A DNA stretch of 11,284 bases from CAYLLN01 sp036496265 (GTDB lineage: Bacteria; Planctomycetota; Planctomycetia; Pirellulales; Pirellulaceae): contig DASXLL010000399.1 in the NCBI GenBank assembly GCA_036496265.1, forward strand, positions 1-11,284. Reading direction: 5' to 3'. A program made the translations under genes and the position numbers. Every line of letters begins with the position of its first letter. Within the stretch, counting starts at the first letter, position 1. Under the pieces are notes generated by a model that was not told where the DNA came from, searched no databases, and saw only the letters and a list, made by a program, of their open reading frames with translations. This document shows positions 1 through 7,320 of this stretch, in pieces.

Positions 1-2
1 CC

Positions 3-587
3 CCGCGCCTCCTGCTTTTACCAGCCGTCAGCAACAAACTTGCCGCGCTCAAAGCCAGTGAGCTTGACTCCCGCGTCACCACGATCACCTCCAAGCTGCC
101 CCCCGCAGACGCCATCCTCGACGCCCTCATCACCGACCGCCGCCGCAATTTCGTCCAGGCCAAGACAAACATCACGCGCGGCCAAGCCGTCTATGAAAAG
201 CACTGCTCCGCCTGCCACAAAATCGCCGACAAAGGCGCTCTCGTCGGCCCCCAGCTCGACGGCATCGGCAACCGCGGCCTCGACCGCCTCCTCGAAGACG
301 TCCTCGACCCCAACCGCAACGTCGATGTCGCCTTCCGAACTACCACCCTCCGCCTCTCCGACGGCCGCGTCCTCAGTGGCCTAACCCGTCGCGAAGAAGG
401 CAACCAACTTATCCTCGCCGACAACCAAGGTAAAGAATTCTCAATCGCCAAGAACGAGATCGACGAGCAACAAAAAACACCGCTCTCCTTAATGCCCGCC
501 AACGTAGCCGAAATTGTGCCGGCCGAAGAATTCGCCGATTTGATTGCATATTTGCTCAACCAACGGTCAAATGCCCGCGCAGAGTGA
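3..587 (+). CDS. C-terminal part of a planctomycete-type heme-binding CxxCH protein (5' truncated)
   Basis: The frame is open from the window edge to a TGA at 585-587, giving 194 residues and no start, so only the C-terminus is present. A c-type heme site, CSACH, lies at 204-218, preceded by RGQAVYEKH. It is followed by GPQLDGIGNRG and by LEDVLDPNRNVD, a layout I recognise as the Pirellula/Verrucomicrobium-type putative heme-binding domain (TIGR02603-like). The methionine in LSLMPANV (codon 492-494) is the likely distal heme ligand, and the closing EEFADLIAYLLNQR helix is typical. In this family the domain usually ends long exported proteins carrying a beta-propeller dehydrogenase and HEAT repeats; that upstream part lies outside the window, so the substrate cannot be given. 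Expected location is the periplasm. The first 400 nt are strongly biased to C-ending codons. Confidence in the domain is high; the role of the whole protein is unknown. Confidence 0.9.
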   Translation, partial: PRLLLLPAVSNKLAALKASELDSRVTTITSKLPPADAILDALITDRRRNFVQAKTNITRGQAVYEKHCSACHKIADKGALVGPQLDGIGNRGLDRLLEDVLDPNRNVDVAFRTTTLRLSDGRVLSGLTRREEGNQLILADNQGKEFSIAKNEIDEQQKTPLSLMPANVAEIVPAEEFADLIAYLLNQRSNARAE

Positions 588-602
588 GTTTTCCGGTTGA
601 CG

Positions 603-608
603 TATAAT
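603..608 (+). promoter_or_regulatory. Possible -10 box (TATAAT) ahead of the small two-gene unit
   Basis: A perfect TATAAT lies in the 54-nt gap between the heme-protein stop and the ATG at 642, 33 nt before that start. No convincing -35 hexamer is seen at 16-18 nt upstream; the sequence there is CAGAGT-like. A TTGACG just before the box is far too close to act as its -35. The call rests on the hexamer and its position only. Confidence 0.35.
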
Positions 609-641
609 GGAATAAACAAGCAGCTAGTGTTGGAGTAAGTC

Positions 642-881
642 ATGGCACCCGAACAGATTAAAGACTTGTTGAAGCGCACGCCGTTTAAGCCGTTTGTGCT
701 CGTCCTCACGAATGGCGATCGGCACCCAGTGCATCATCCCGAACTATTGTGGGTGACCGAAGAAGTCCTTGGGCTTGGCACCGCACGGCCAGGCGACCCA
801 GAAGCGTTGGCGAAAAGAATCGTCTGGCTCGATCCTGGCCATGTTATGAAAATCGAGCCACTGGAAGCAGTTAAGACCTGA
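642..881 (+). CDS. Small PFxPF-motif protein of a planctomycete family, unknown function
   Basis: This is a 79-residue soluble protein with no signal peptide or membrane segment. The start is well supported by a GGAG Shine-Dalgarno at 632-635, 6 nt before the ATG. It has the pattern I associate with many small planctomycete proteins: an N-terminal helix (APEQIKDLLKR), the PFKPF motif at residues 14-18, a short strand with NGDRHPVHHPELLWV, and a C-terminal strand ending in an IEPLEAV-like segment. I know of no established function for this family. It lies 5 nt upstream of a small membrane-protein gene on the same strand, so the two are probably co-transcribed. The product name is a family resemblance from memory, not a database hit. 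That it is a real gene is likely, given the ribosome binding site, the motif and the lack of a competing frame. Confidence 0.8.
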   Translation: MAPEQIKDLLKRTPFKPFVLVLTNGDRHPVHHPELLWVTEEVLGLGTARPGDPEALAKRIVWLDPGHVMKIEPLEAVKT

Positions 882-886
882 TCAGC

Positions 887-1198
887 ATGACTCCGCTAGA
901 GAAGCTCGGTCTAATCATTTGCGCTGTGGGTGCCTTGGCAACGGCCGTGAATTTATATGTCGGTCCCATTCGGTACTTGCACTTTGTTTGGAGTGGAAGG
1001 CCGCGCTCCGAATGGCATTATGTTTCTGGCATTCCCGTGTTTGGGTCACTGTTTCTCTGGGTTGGATGTTTGTTTTTGACGGCAGAACCCGGCCTAATGT
1101 GGACAGCGATCGCCGTATCACTATTCGACTACGGCGGATTGCACTGGTTGATTGGCACCATGATTTACATGACATGGTTCCACCATTTAGAATCGTGA
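887..1198 (+). CDS. Small integral membrane protein, unknown function
   Basis: This is a 103-residue hydrophobic protein. Predicted membrane segments are about residues 6-25 (LGLIICAVGALATAVNLYV), 46-65 (around VSGIPVFGSLFLWVGCLFL) and 70-97 (a Trp/Met/Ile-rich stretch that may hold one long or two short helices). A basic loop, SGRPRSEW, separates the first two. The SGIPVFGS turn resembles small planctomycete membrane proteins I have seen, but I cannot name the family or a function. The gene starts 5 nt after the PFxPF gene stop. It has no clear Shine-Dalgarno of its own, which suggests translational coupling. The gene is convergent with the thuA-like gene, their stops being 8 nt apart (1199-1206), with no hairpin strong enough to be a terminator. 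The reality of the gene is probable; the function is unknown. Confidence 0.7.
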   Translation: MTPLEKLGLIICAVGALATAVNLYVGPIRYLHFVWSGRPRSEWHYVSGIPVFGSLFLWVGCLFLTAEPGLMWTAIAVSLFDYGGLHWLIGTMIYMTWFHHLES

Positions 1199-1206
1199 GT
1201 GCATCG

Positions 1207-1989
1207 TCACTTCGCCCGGTGCAAACTCTCATCCACCACATGCTCCCCTTCAATCGGGCTTAACGGCTGCTTAATATTCCGTCCCTTGCCCAGATACAGT
1301 CCGCCACTCGGCGCAGCCCAACGAACGGCGTTGGCAATGATCCGCTGCACGTTCGGATTGTGATAAATCGGGAACGTCTCGTGCCCCGGGCTGAAGTACA
1401 CGACTTTCCCCTTGCCGCGCCGCCACGTGCAGCCGCTGCGAAACACTTCGCCCCCTTCGAACCAACTGATCGCAAACAGCTCGTCCGGCTGCGGAATGTC
1501 AAAATGCTCGCCATACATTTCGCTGTGCTCGATTTCAAAAAATTCGTCGGCAAGGCCATCCACAATTGGATGTCCCGGATCAACGATCCACACCCGCTCC
1601 TTCTCCGCCGCCTCGCGCCATCGCAGCAGGCAGCTCGTGCCCATCAGCCGCTTGAAGATTTTGGAATTGTGCGCCGAGTGCAAAACAACAAGACCCATGC
1701 CATTCAGCACACGATTTCGAACACGCTCCACAATCTCGTCGTCCACGCGATCGTGCGCCGCATGGCCCCACCACGTTAGGACGTCGGTCACGGCCAACAC
1801 CTCATGCGTCAATCCATGTTCCTCCTGCTCGAGCATCGCCACACGAATTTGCACGCCGTCCCCCAAATGCTCTTCAATCGCCTTCGACCAAACCGCGTGC
1901 ATCCCCTCGGGATAAATCGCGCCGACGGCAGCACTTTGCAGTTCATGGATGTATTCGTTCCAAATCGTGACTCGCAGCGGATGTTGCAT
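1207..1989 (-). CDS. ThuA-family protein (trehalose-utilisation-like, class I glutamine amidotransferase-like fold)
   Basis: The product is 260 residues, about the normal length for a stand-alone ThuA protein. The N-terminus (RVTIWNEYIHE) is the first strand of the fold. Residues 72-84 (TWWGHAAHDRVDD) and 99-119 (GLVVLHSAHNSKIFKR followed by LMGTSC) are the most recognisable ThuA motifs, followed by WIVDPGHPIVDGL at 134-146 and HSEMYGEHFDIP at 155-166. The C-terminal part has KGKVVYFSPGHETFPIYHN. ThuA was named for trehalose uptake and catabolism in rhizobia, and members are numerous in planctomycetes, where the substrate is generally unknown, so no gene symbol is given. There is no signal peptide, so it is probably cytoplasmic. 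It starts 45 nt after the stop of the anchored propeller gene and may be the last gene of that transcript. An AAAGAG about 8 nt before the ATG is a weak ribosome binding site. Confidence 0.9.
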   Translation of the reverse strand: MQHPLRVTIWNEYIHELQSAAVGAIYPEGMHAVWSKAIEEHLGDGVQIRVAMLEQEEHGLTHEVLAVTDVLTWWGHAAHDRVDDEIVERVRNRVLNGMGLVVLHSAHNSKIFKRLMGTSCLLRWREAAEKERVWIVDPGHPIVDGLADEFFEIEHSEMYGEHFDIPQPDELFAISWFEGGEVFRSGCTWRRGKGKVVYFSPGHETFPIYHNPNVQRIIANAVRWAAPSGGLYLGKGRNIKQPLSPIEGEHVVDESLHRAK

Positions 1990-2034
1990 CGGTTAGCTCT
2001 TTCAATCGTCGGTCGAGTTACGTGTCGCCGGCTT

Positions 2035-4125
2035 TCACTTCAATTCCCAGATTTTTACTGGCCCGCCCGTCTGGCTGACGCTTGCCAGCCAACGGCCGTC
2101 GGGCGAGAACGCAAAGCTCCCGATATGGTCGTGGCTGCCATAAAACTGCCGCGATTGTCCCGTCGCAACATCCCAAATACAAATATCCTCCGGATCCTCA
2201 ATCTTTTGCACCTCGCTGCTGATTGCGAGTTGCCGATGGTCGGGCGACAGCACTGCAGTTAGCGGCTGAACGCCTCCCGAACCCTGCAGATCGGGAATCA
2301 CCTGCTCGAGCGACTTGCCGTTCGGCGAAAATCGGACGAGGCTGCGCTTGACGGGTCGCGAATTGATTGCAAAGGCGATCGCCCACACGCGTCCCTCGCT
2401 GTCGAAACCAACGACCTGTTCGCAAGCGTGACCAATTTCATCCGTCGCCGCGCTGGGAATATCGCCGGCACTGGGCAGCTCGTATTGCCGCGTACCGGTC
2501 GCCGCATCGTAAACGGCAGTTTTTTGTCCCCAAACCGCCACAAGCGTGCCATCGTCAGAGAACCGGATTCCGCGAACTTCGTCATTGGCTCTGATCGGCG
2601 CACGTTCCTCTTTCGACTCCATGTCCATGACGCGCACCTCGTCGCGCACGGCGAATGCCACGCGCGGCAGCTTCGGATGAATCGCAATTGCGGCGCAGGC
2701 GTCCGTCGTTTCACAAACGTAAGGCTCGGAATTGCGCTCAGGCTTCTGCCAAAGCATCCAACCGGCATCCCCCTCGCCGGCGAGTGTCGCTGCAACCCAA
2801 TTCTTGCCATGATCGACGGCCAAGACGCCGATCCGTTTATTGCGAACCGGCAAAGCAGTCTCCGCCGTTCGTTGTTGCCAATCCCACTGGATCACCGCCG
2901 AGGCGCCGAAGCCGCTGGCACACCACAGTCGTTTTGAATCAGCAGCAAAAACCACCGAAGGATAGTTGAGCGGCGCTCCCCACAGCCATTCCGTGGGTAC
3001 TTGATCGAAGCTTTTTGTTTCGTCGCACCACCGAAAAAAGTCCTCGGCAACATGGCTCCATAACCACACGCGTTGGGCCTCTTTCGTCTTCACCGCGGGA
3101 CGGATTTTCCGCGCCGCGGCCCGGTCCTGCGCGACAATCGTGCATAGCGCGGCAAACGGCACCAGATTCCGCGCGGTCGGATAACGTTCCACGCCAACGA
3201 CCGCGGCGCGAGCCAACAATGGCCGATCAAAATCGCCCCAGAACAGCAGATTGCTGTCGAACTGGTTCAACGCGTAAGCAATTTGCAAATACAAATCCAA
3301 ACCTTCGTCGCCGCCAATGGACTGGAACGATTCCCGCGCGAATCGTTCCACGTCGCCGGGCTGACCGTGCCACACAGGCAATAAATACTCGGCCATCGCC
3401 TGGTAGAGGTCATAATCCCGCGGGTCGAGCCGGCAGCCCTCGTCGAACGCGGCTCGCGTCGTGTCTAGCGGCCAGCCTTCGATTTTGGCAATTTCTAACA
3501 GCACCGAATAAGCCTCGCCGTCCTTCACGCCGATGTTGAGGGCCTGTTGAATTGCCGCCTGGGCTTCGCGCGCCCGTGCGATAAAATGCTGGCGACTTTT
3601 TTCGGCTACGAGCTCTTCGGGACCCCAGCCCCGCTCGTGCCAGGCCAGGTGCAGCGTCGCCTTGGCAATCGCGATCCATAGTGTCGCCGATTCCGCGGCC
3701 TCGGCGGCCTGTTTTTTCAATTTCTCAACATGCTCGGCATAGTCGGCGGACTGGGTGAACGATGGATCGGCCAACACGTTGTACCAGGAATCCAACGCGT
3801 CGCGGTATTGCGGTATGGCGGCCTTTTTGCTCCGCGCCGTGTCCATCGCCTTTTCGGCATCGGCCAGTGTGTATTGTTTTCCAACTTCTGGCGATCCCGG
3901 AGCGACAGGCGGAGGCGACAGGCCTTCGCTTTCCGATTTCTTTTTTGCCGCTGACGCTCCGCGGGCTGCCTGGTTGCCGGCATCTGGCTTCGCCGGCTGG
4001 CTGCCGACTTTCGCCGGGCGAAATTCGCGCGGACCGCTAAGATTCTGCCAGAGCGCGAGGCCGACGAGAACCACCGCCGCCATCACCATCGCTCCAGCGA
4101 CCAACGCTACGATGCGTTTTGCCAT
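2035..4125 (-). CDS. Membrane-anchored helical-repeat (DUF4034-like) and WD40-like beta-propeller protein, paralog B
   Basis: The product is 696 residues from the ATG at 4125-4123. A longer in-frame start at 4257 was not chosen because it would overlap the upstream gene by 112 nt and place 44 charged residues before the membrane helix. Residues 5-27 form one transmembrane segment, and 30-85 are an Ala/Pro/Lys/Ser-rich linker. Residues 100-365 are alpha-helical repeats with a motif at 235-262 (LDPRDYDLYQAMAEYLLP, then VWHGQPGD) that resembles DUF4034/TPR-like domains. From about 380 to the end there are repeated beta-blades, the last ending SPDGRWLASV and VKIWELK, a clear WD40-type blade. The bulk is probably on the outer face of the inner membrane (inference). 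It starts 20 nt after the stop of its paralog and is probably in one transcript with it. GAAGG sits 13 nt before the ATG, a rather long spacing. No catalytic motif is seen; a scaffold or binding role is a guess. Confidence 0.8.
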   Translation of the reverse strand: MAKRIVALVAGAMVMAAVVLVGLALWQNLSGPREFRPAKVGSQPAKPDAGNQAARGASAAKKKSESEGLSPPPVAPGSPEVGKQYTLADAEKAMDTARSKKAAIPQYRDALDSWYNVLADPSFTQSADYAEHVEKLKKQAAEAAESATLWIAIAKATLHLAWHERGWGPEELVAEKSRQHFIARAREAQAAIQQALNIGVKDGEAYSVLLEIAKIEGWPLDTTRAAFDEGCRLDPRDYDLYQAMAEYLLPVWHGQPGDVERFARESFQSIGGDEGLDLYLQIAYALNQFDSNLLFWGDFDRPLLARAAVVGVERYPTARNLVPFAALCTIVAQDRAAARKIRPAVKTKEAQRVWLWSHVAEDFFRWCDETKSFDQVPTEWLWGAPLNYPSVVFAADSKRLWCASGFGASAVIQWDWQQRTAETALPVRNKRIGVLAVDHGKNWVAATLAGEGDAGWMLWQKPERNSEPYVCETTDACAAIAIHPKLPRVAFAVRDEVRVMDMESKEERAPIRANDEVRGIRFSDDGTLVAVWGQKTAVYDAATGTRQYELPSAGDIPSAATDEIGHACEQVVGFDSEGRVWAIAFAINSRPVKRSLVRFSPNGKSLEQVIPDLQGSGGVQPLTAVLSPDHRQLAISSEVQKIEDPEDICIWDVATGQSRQFYGSHDHIGSFAFSPDGRWLASVSQTGGPVKIWELK

Positions 4126-4145
4126 GATAACACGAATGCCTTCAC

Positions 4146-6131
4146 TTATTCGGCCAGCCCCTCGAGCGGCCAAATCTTCACTTTGTCGGCCCACATGGCT
4201 ACGCTGGCCAGCTTGCTGCCGTCCGGCGAGAACGCCAATTCGTTGATGGAGTTCCAATGACCGGAAAATTCCTTCACGCGCTCGCGCTTCCCAATATTCC
4301 AGATTTCAATGCGAGACGCGGCGGCCCCATTGCTAATCGGCGGGACCGTCGCCAGCAATTTCCGGTCGGGCGACAACCAGGCCTTTCCCGTGCCGATGTC
4401 TTGCAGCAGCGTGTCCCATGAATTGCCATCCGCTGAAAATCGCACCAACATCGTCTTCGGCTCTTTTGCGACGGCTTCTGCGGCCGTGGACCAAGCCCGG
4501 CCTTCCTCGTCAACGGTGAGAATGTGGCGGGGGAAAATCTTAGGACGTGTTTTCGCCTCAACAATTGGCAATTCGAATTTGTATTCGGAAGTAACCGCGT
4601 CGATGATTCGATTGTCTGCAATCAACCACTTGCCGTCGGCCGAAAATCGTAGCGCATGGACAGCGCCTTTCACGGCGATCTCGGGGCCAGCCGCGTCGGT
4701 TTCGATGTTCCACGATCGAATCGGCCCGTTTTCCACCCAATAGACCTGGGGACGCGTCGGATGAATCGCGACGGCGCGGCACATATTTTCGGTCGCGTGT
4801 TCAAGCGGAATGGGTATCCGCTGAACGTCCCACAACATCCAGCCGGTAAACGGCCCATTCCAGGCCGATAGGACAGCCCATTGGCGACCTGGATCAAACA
4901 CGAATTCATTGACTACTCCCCCAGGATGCGGCAAAGCCGCATCAATTTGGTTGGTCTTTACATTCATGACGTTGACAGCAGAACGGCCGAGCTGCTGCGC
5001 CACCCAGACATGTCGCCGCTCGTTGCCAAACGCGATCCCGGTACAGCCGGTGAGGCCGGCAAACGCCCAGCTCTCTTCGCCGTGCGGATCTTCAGCCGCT
5101 CCGGCCCAGTTGCGAAAATGAGAGACATCGTTTTCCCAAACCCAGATCTTGTCCTCCCGCTTGAAGGGGCCTAACAGCGGCCGAACTCGCTGCGCCGCCT
5201 CGTGATCTTGGGCCACCATGGCGCACAGCGCCGCAAAATGTGCAGTGCGCGAGCCAGGATAACGCTTGAGCAGCACTTCCGCGGCCCTTACTAGCTTCGC
5301 GTGATCGTAATCGCCGCGCAGCAGCGTCTCGCCCCAGCCGCATTCATATTGCTGAATCTCTAAAGCCATCCGGGCATAGGCCTCCAGACCATCATCGCCG
5401 GGGATTTTTCGGGCGATCTCCGCGGCAAACAGTTCGATGTCCCCCGGTTCGCCCATCCACCGCGGCAGCAGATAGACGGCCATTTGCGTATAGATGGAGA
5501 AATACGTTGGATCGACCTTCATTCCCTCTGCGACGAACTTGTCCACTTCCTCGCGAGGCAGACCTTCGGCCATCCCGACGACAATCAGGCGGGCATAGGC
5601 TTCGCCGTCCGCGACGCCTATGCGAACCGCTTCGTCGAGCAAACGATGCGCCTCAGCGGCACGCTCTCCGAATAATCGCCAACCCTCGGGCGTTACGCGG
5701 GCAGCGACATCCTCGCCGCGCGCTTCCCAGGCATACTTGATCAGCGCTTTGGCGTGGACGACGCGCGCAGCGGCTGAGTCGGGAATTTCCGCCTGCCAGG
5801 TGGCCAGGTGCTTGAGATGTTCCTCCAGGGAGGCAGCGCCGGTCGAAGCGGGAGTTGCCAGCCAGTCATAAAACTCGGCTGTGTTGGCATAATTCCACCC
5901 CCACGTTTTCCGCTGCTTGCGGAGCACGATCAGTTTCTGCTCGACGTTGTGCCACGACGGCGGGCGCGTGCCAGGCACCGGCGGCGCCAGACGTATCAGG
6001 TCGTTTGGCGGCAAGATCTTGATGACGCGCTTGATTTCTGGCGTTGCCGACTCTTGCGCCACAAGGGGCTCGTCGATAGAAACGCCAATCCACACAAACA
6101 ACGCGGAGAGAATTGCCTGTTTCGTTTGCAT
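4146..6131 (-). CDS. Probable exported helical-repeat (DUF4034-like) and WD40-like beta-propeller protein, paralog A
   Basis: The product is 661 residues from the ATG at 6131-6129, chosen because it begins a plausible signal peptide (MQTKQ, then AILSALFVWIGVSI, then a VAQ/ES-type cleavage region near residue 26). The in-frame extension to 6350 is Arg/Cys-rich and would overlap the upstream gene. Residues 60-345 are alpha-helical repeats including VDPTYFSIYTQMAVYLLP and RWMGEPGD (206-230), DUF4034/TPR-like by resemblance. Residues about 355-661 form a beta-propeller; the last blade has SGHWNSINELAFSPDG and VKIWPLEG. It matches paralog B along its whole length: shared DGEAY, LLPxWxGxPGD, FAALCxxVAQD, GWMLW, AIHPxxP and FELP/YELP positions. 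The pair therefore came from a tandem duplication, although clearly diverged. An AGG-containing purine stretch lies just before the ATG. No enzyme motif is visible. Confidence 0.8.
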   Translation of the reverse strand: MQTKQAILSALFVWIGVSIDEPLVAQESATPEIKRVIKILPPNDLIRLAPPVPGTRPPSWHNVEQKLIVLRKQRKTWGWNYANTAEFYDWLATPASTGAASLEEHLKHLATWQAEIPDSAAARVVHAKALIKYAWEARGEDVAARVTPEGWRLFGERAAEAHRLLDEAVRIGVADGEAYARLIVVGMAEGLPREEVDKFVAEGMKVDPTYFSIYTQMAVYLLPRWMGEPGDIELFAAEIARKIPGDDGLEAYARMALEIQQYECGWGETLLRGDYDHAKLVRAAEVLLKRYPGSRTAHFAALCAMVAQDHEAAQRVRPLLGPFKREDKIWVWENDVSHFRNWAGAAEDPHGEESWAFAGLTGCTGIAFGNERRHVWVAQQLGRSAVNVMNVKTNQIDAALPHPGGVVNEFVFDPGRQWAVLSAWNGPFTGWMLWDVQRIPIPLEHATENMCRAVAIHPTRPQVYWVENGPIRSWNIETDAAGPEIAVKGAVHALRFSADGKWLIADNRIIDAVTSEYKFELPIVEAKTRPKIFPRHILTVDEEGRAWSTAAEAVAKEPKTMLVRFSADGNSWDTLLQDIGTGKAWLSPDRKLLATVPPISNGAAASRIEIWNIGKRERVKEFSGHWNSINELAFSPDGSKLASVAMWADKVKIWPLEGLAE

Positions 6132-6229
6132 AGCCTGCCGCCGCTGAGGAGCGAAGATGCGCGAACGACTCGAGCCCTTTGAAAGGACGTCCCCAATTGT
6201 AATGTGTCGAAAACGCGGCCGACATGCCG

Positions 6230-7165
6230 CTACTTCGACAGTTTTGTCCGCACGAACTTTTCGTTGGCAACGAGCGGGGCAAACGTCGGATCGAGCGCAA
6301 GCCCCCGCTCGATCAACGACGCCGCTTCGCCATACCGCCCGCCTTGGCACTCCTCAACGGCCCAGTTGTTGAGGCCCGCGACGAGATTTGCCCGCGTATC
6401 ATCATCACTTGGGTCGAGTGCAAGGCTCGTCCGTAGGAGCGAGACGCCCTCTTGATAACCACCGGCGCGAAGCAGCTCAATGCCGCGGTTGTAATAGAAC
6501 TTGCCGAGCAGCTCGATCGGTGAAAGGACTCGGCTGGCGGATTGATCGGCGAATTCGCGGGCATGCCAATCGGCTGCGCCGGGTTCGAATATCAGCGCCT
6601 GGTTGTTGGCGCCCGAGTAGGCCAGTGACACGTGTCCGCGAATGAGCACAGGCTGCGCATTAATGCCCGCCGCCCGGCTGAGATCGAAACAAACGGCAAG
6701 CGATGTCAAGCAATTAAAGCTCCCGCTCGTGAAGGTCTCTCTGAGATCGCTGCACGACTCCTGATAGGCCCCAGTTAGAACGAATCGATACGCAGCGGCG
6801 TGAATGGCCTTGAGTCGGTCGGTCGTCGTGCCAGCGGGAAGCTGCGCCACGATGCCAGCCCGCACCGGCTTGTACATCGCGAGCCATTTTTGAGCTTCGT
6901 CTGCGGTTTCCATTCCGCTGGCAGTCAAAGCGGCAGTTAAGAACGAAAAATCGTCGAGCCGTCCATCGCGGGCGTCCAGAAGCAATCGCTCGGTCGCGGT
7001 GGCCTTACGGGCGGGTGGCCGTTGAGATTTGGCTGCAGGCTGCGCAATGATCTGCGACTTTGACTTGCTCTGATTATCAGCGGCAAAGCACGAAGCCGCT
7101 GCCAGCGCAACCGCGATTTGCAGCGCCACTAGCGGCCAAAAAAGTAGAACACGCCCGCCACGCAT
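6230..7165 (-). CDS. Exported transglutaminase-like protein with C-terminal TPR repeats
   Basis: The product is 311 residues. Residues 1-29 are a signal peptide (MRGGR, hydrophobic core to about 25, likely cut after SCFA; the cysteine is in a poor lipobox). A Lys/Gln/Ser/Pro-rich linker follows to about 55. Residues 85-200 resemble the transglutaminase-like (papain-fold) superfamily: SGSFNCLTSLAVCFDLSRAAG supplies the likely nucleophile Cys152, and VLIRGHVSLAY the likely His178. The usual third residue, Asp, appears to be Glu194 in IFEPG, so activity is uncertain. Residues 215-300 hold two TPR units (YYNRGIELLRAGGYQEGVSL with LALDPSDDDTRA, and NNWAVEECQGGRYGEAASL with LALDPTFAP). Known relatives act as proteases or as non-catalytic binders; the substrate here is unknown. 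The gene lies 98 nt upstream of paralog A on the same strand. No strong Shine-Dalgarno precedes the ATG. Confidence 0.75.
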   Translation of the reverse strand: MRGGRVLLFWPLVALQIAVALAAASCFAADNQSKSKSQIIAQPAAKSQRPPARKATATERLLLDARDGRLDDFSFLTAALTASGMETADEAQKWLAMYKPVRAGIVAQLPAGTTTDRLKAIHAAAYRFVLTGAYQESCSDLRETFTSGSFNCLTSLAVCFDLSRAAGINAQPVLIRGHVSLAYSGANNQALIFEPGAADWHAREFADQSASRVLSPIELLGKFYYNRGIELLRAGGYQEGVSLLRTSLALDPSDDDTRANLVAGLNNWAVEECQGGRYGEAASLIERGLALDPTFAPLVANEKFVRTKLSK

Positions 7166-7320
7166 GCGATTTTTTCACGCGGTTACAAAGCATCCGCAAC
7201 ACCCCTAAAAAGTACGTTGCGAAACGGCCACCGAGCAAGCGAACCGCTGTAGAGTTGGCGGGTTACGAACAGAACGCCGGACCGGTTATAGCGTTTGCAG
7301 GAAGTCTGCTTGTCGTGCGG

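Noticed and set aside
597..608. TTGACG followed at once by TATAAT as a -35/-10 pair.
   Set aside because: The hexamers are about 0-2 nt apart, not 16-18, so they cannot act as a standard promoter pair; only the -10 box is kept.
1195..1210. GTGA...TCAC inverted repeat between the convergent genes as a bidirectional terminator.
   Set aside because: The stem is only 4 bp with an 8-nt loop and no T-tract.
4126..4257. A longer start for paralog B at 4257.
   Set aside because: It would overlap paralog A by 112 nt and put 44 charged residues ahead of a clean N-terminal membrane segment.
6132..6350. A longer start for paralog A at 6350.
   Set aside because: The extension is Arg/Cys-rich, overlaps the upstream gene and would bury the apparent signal peptide.
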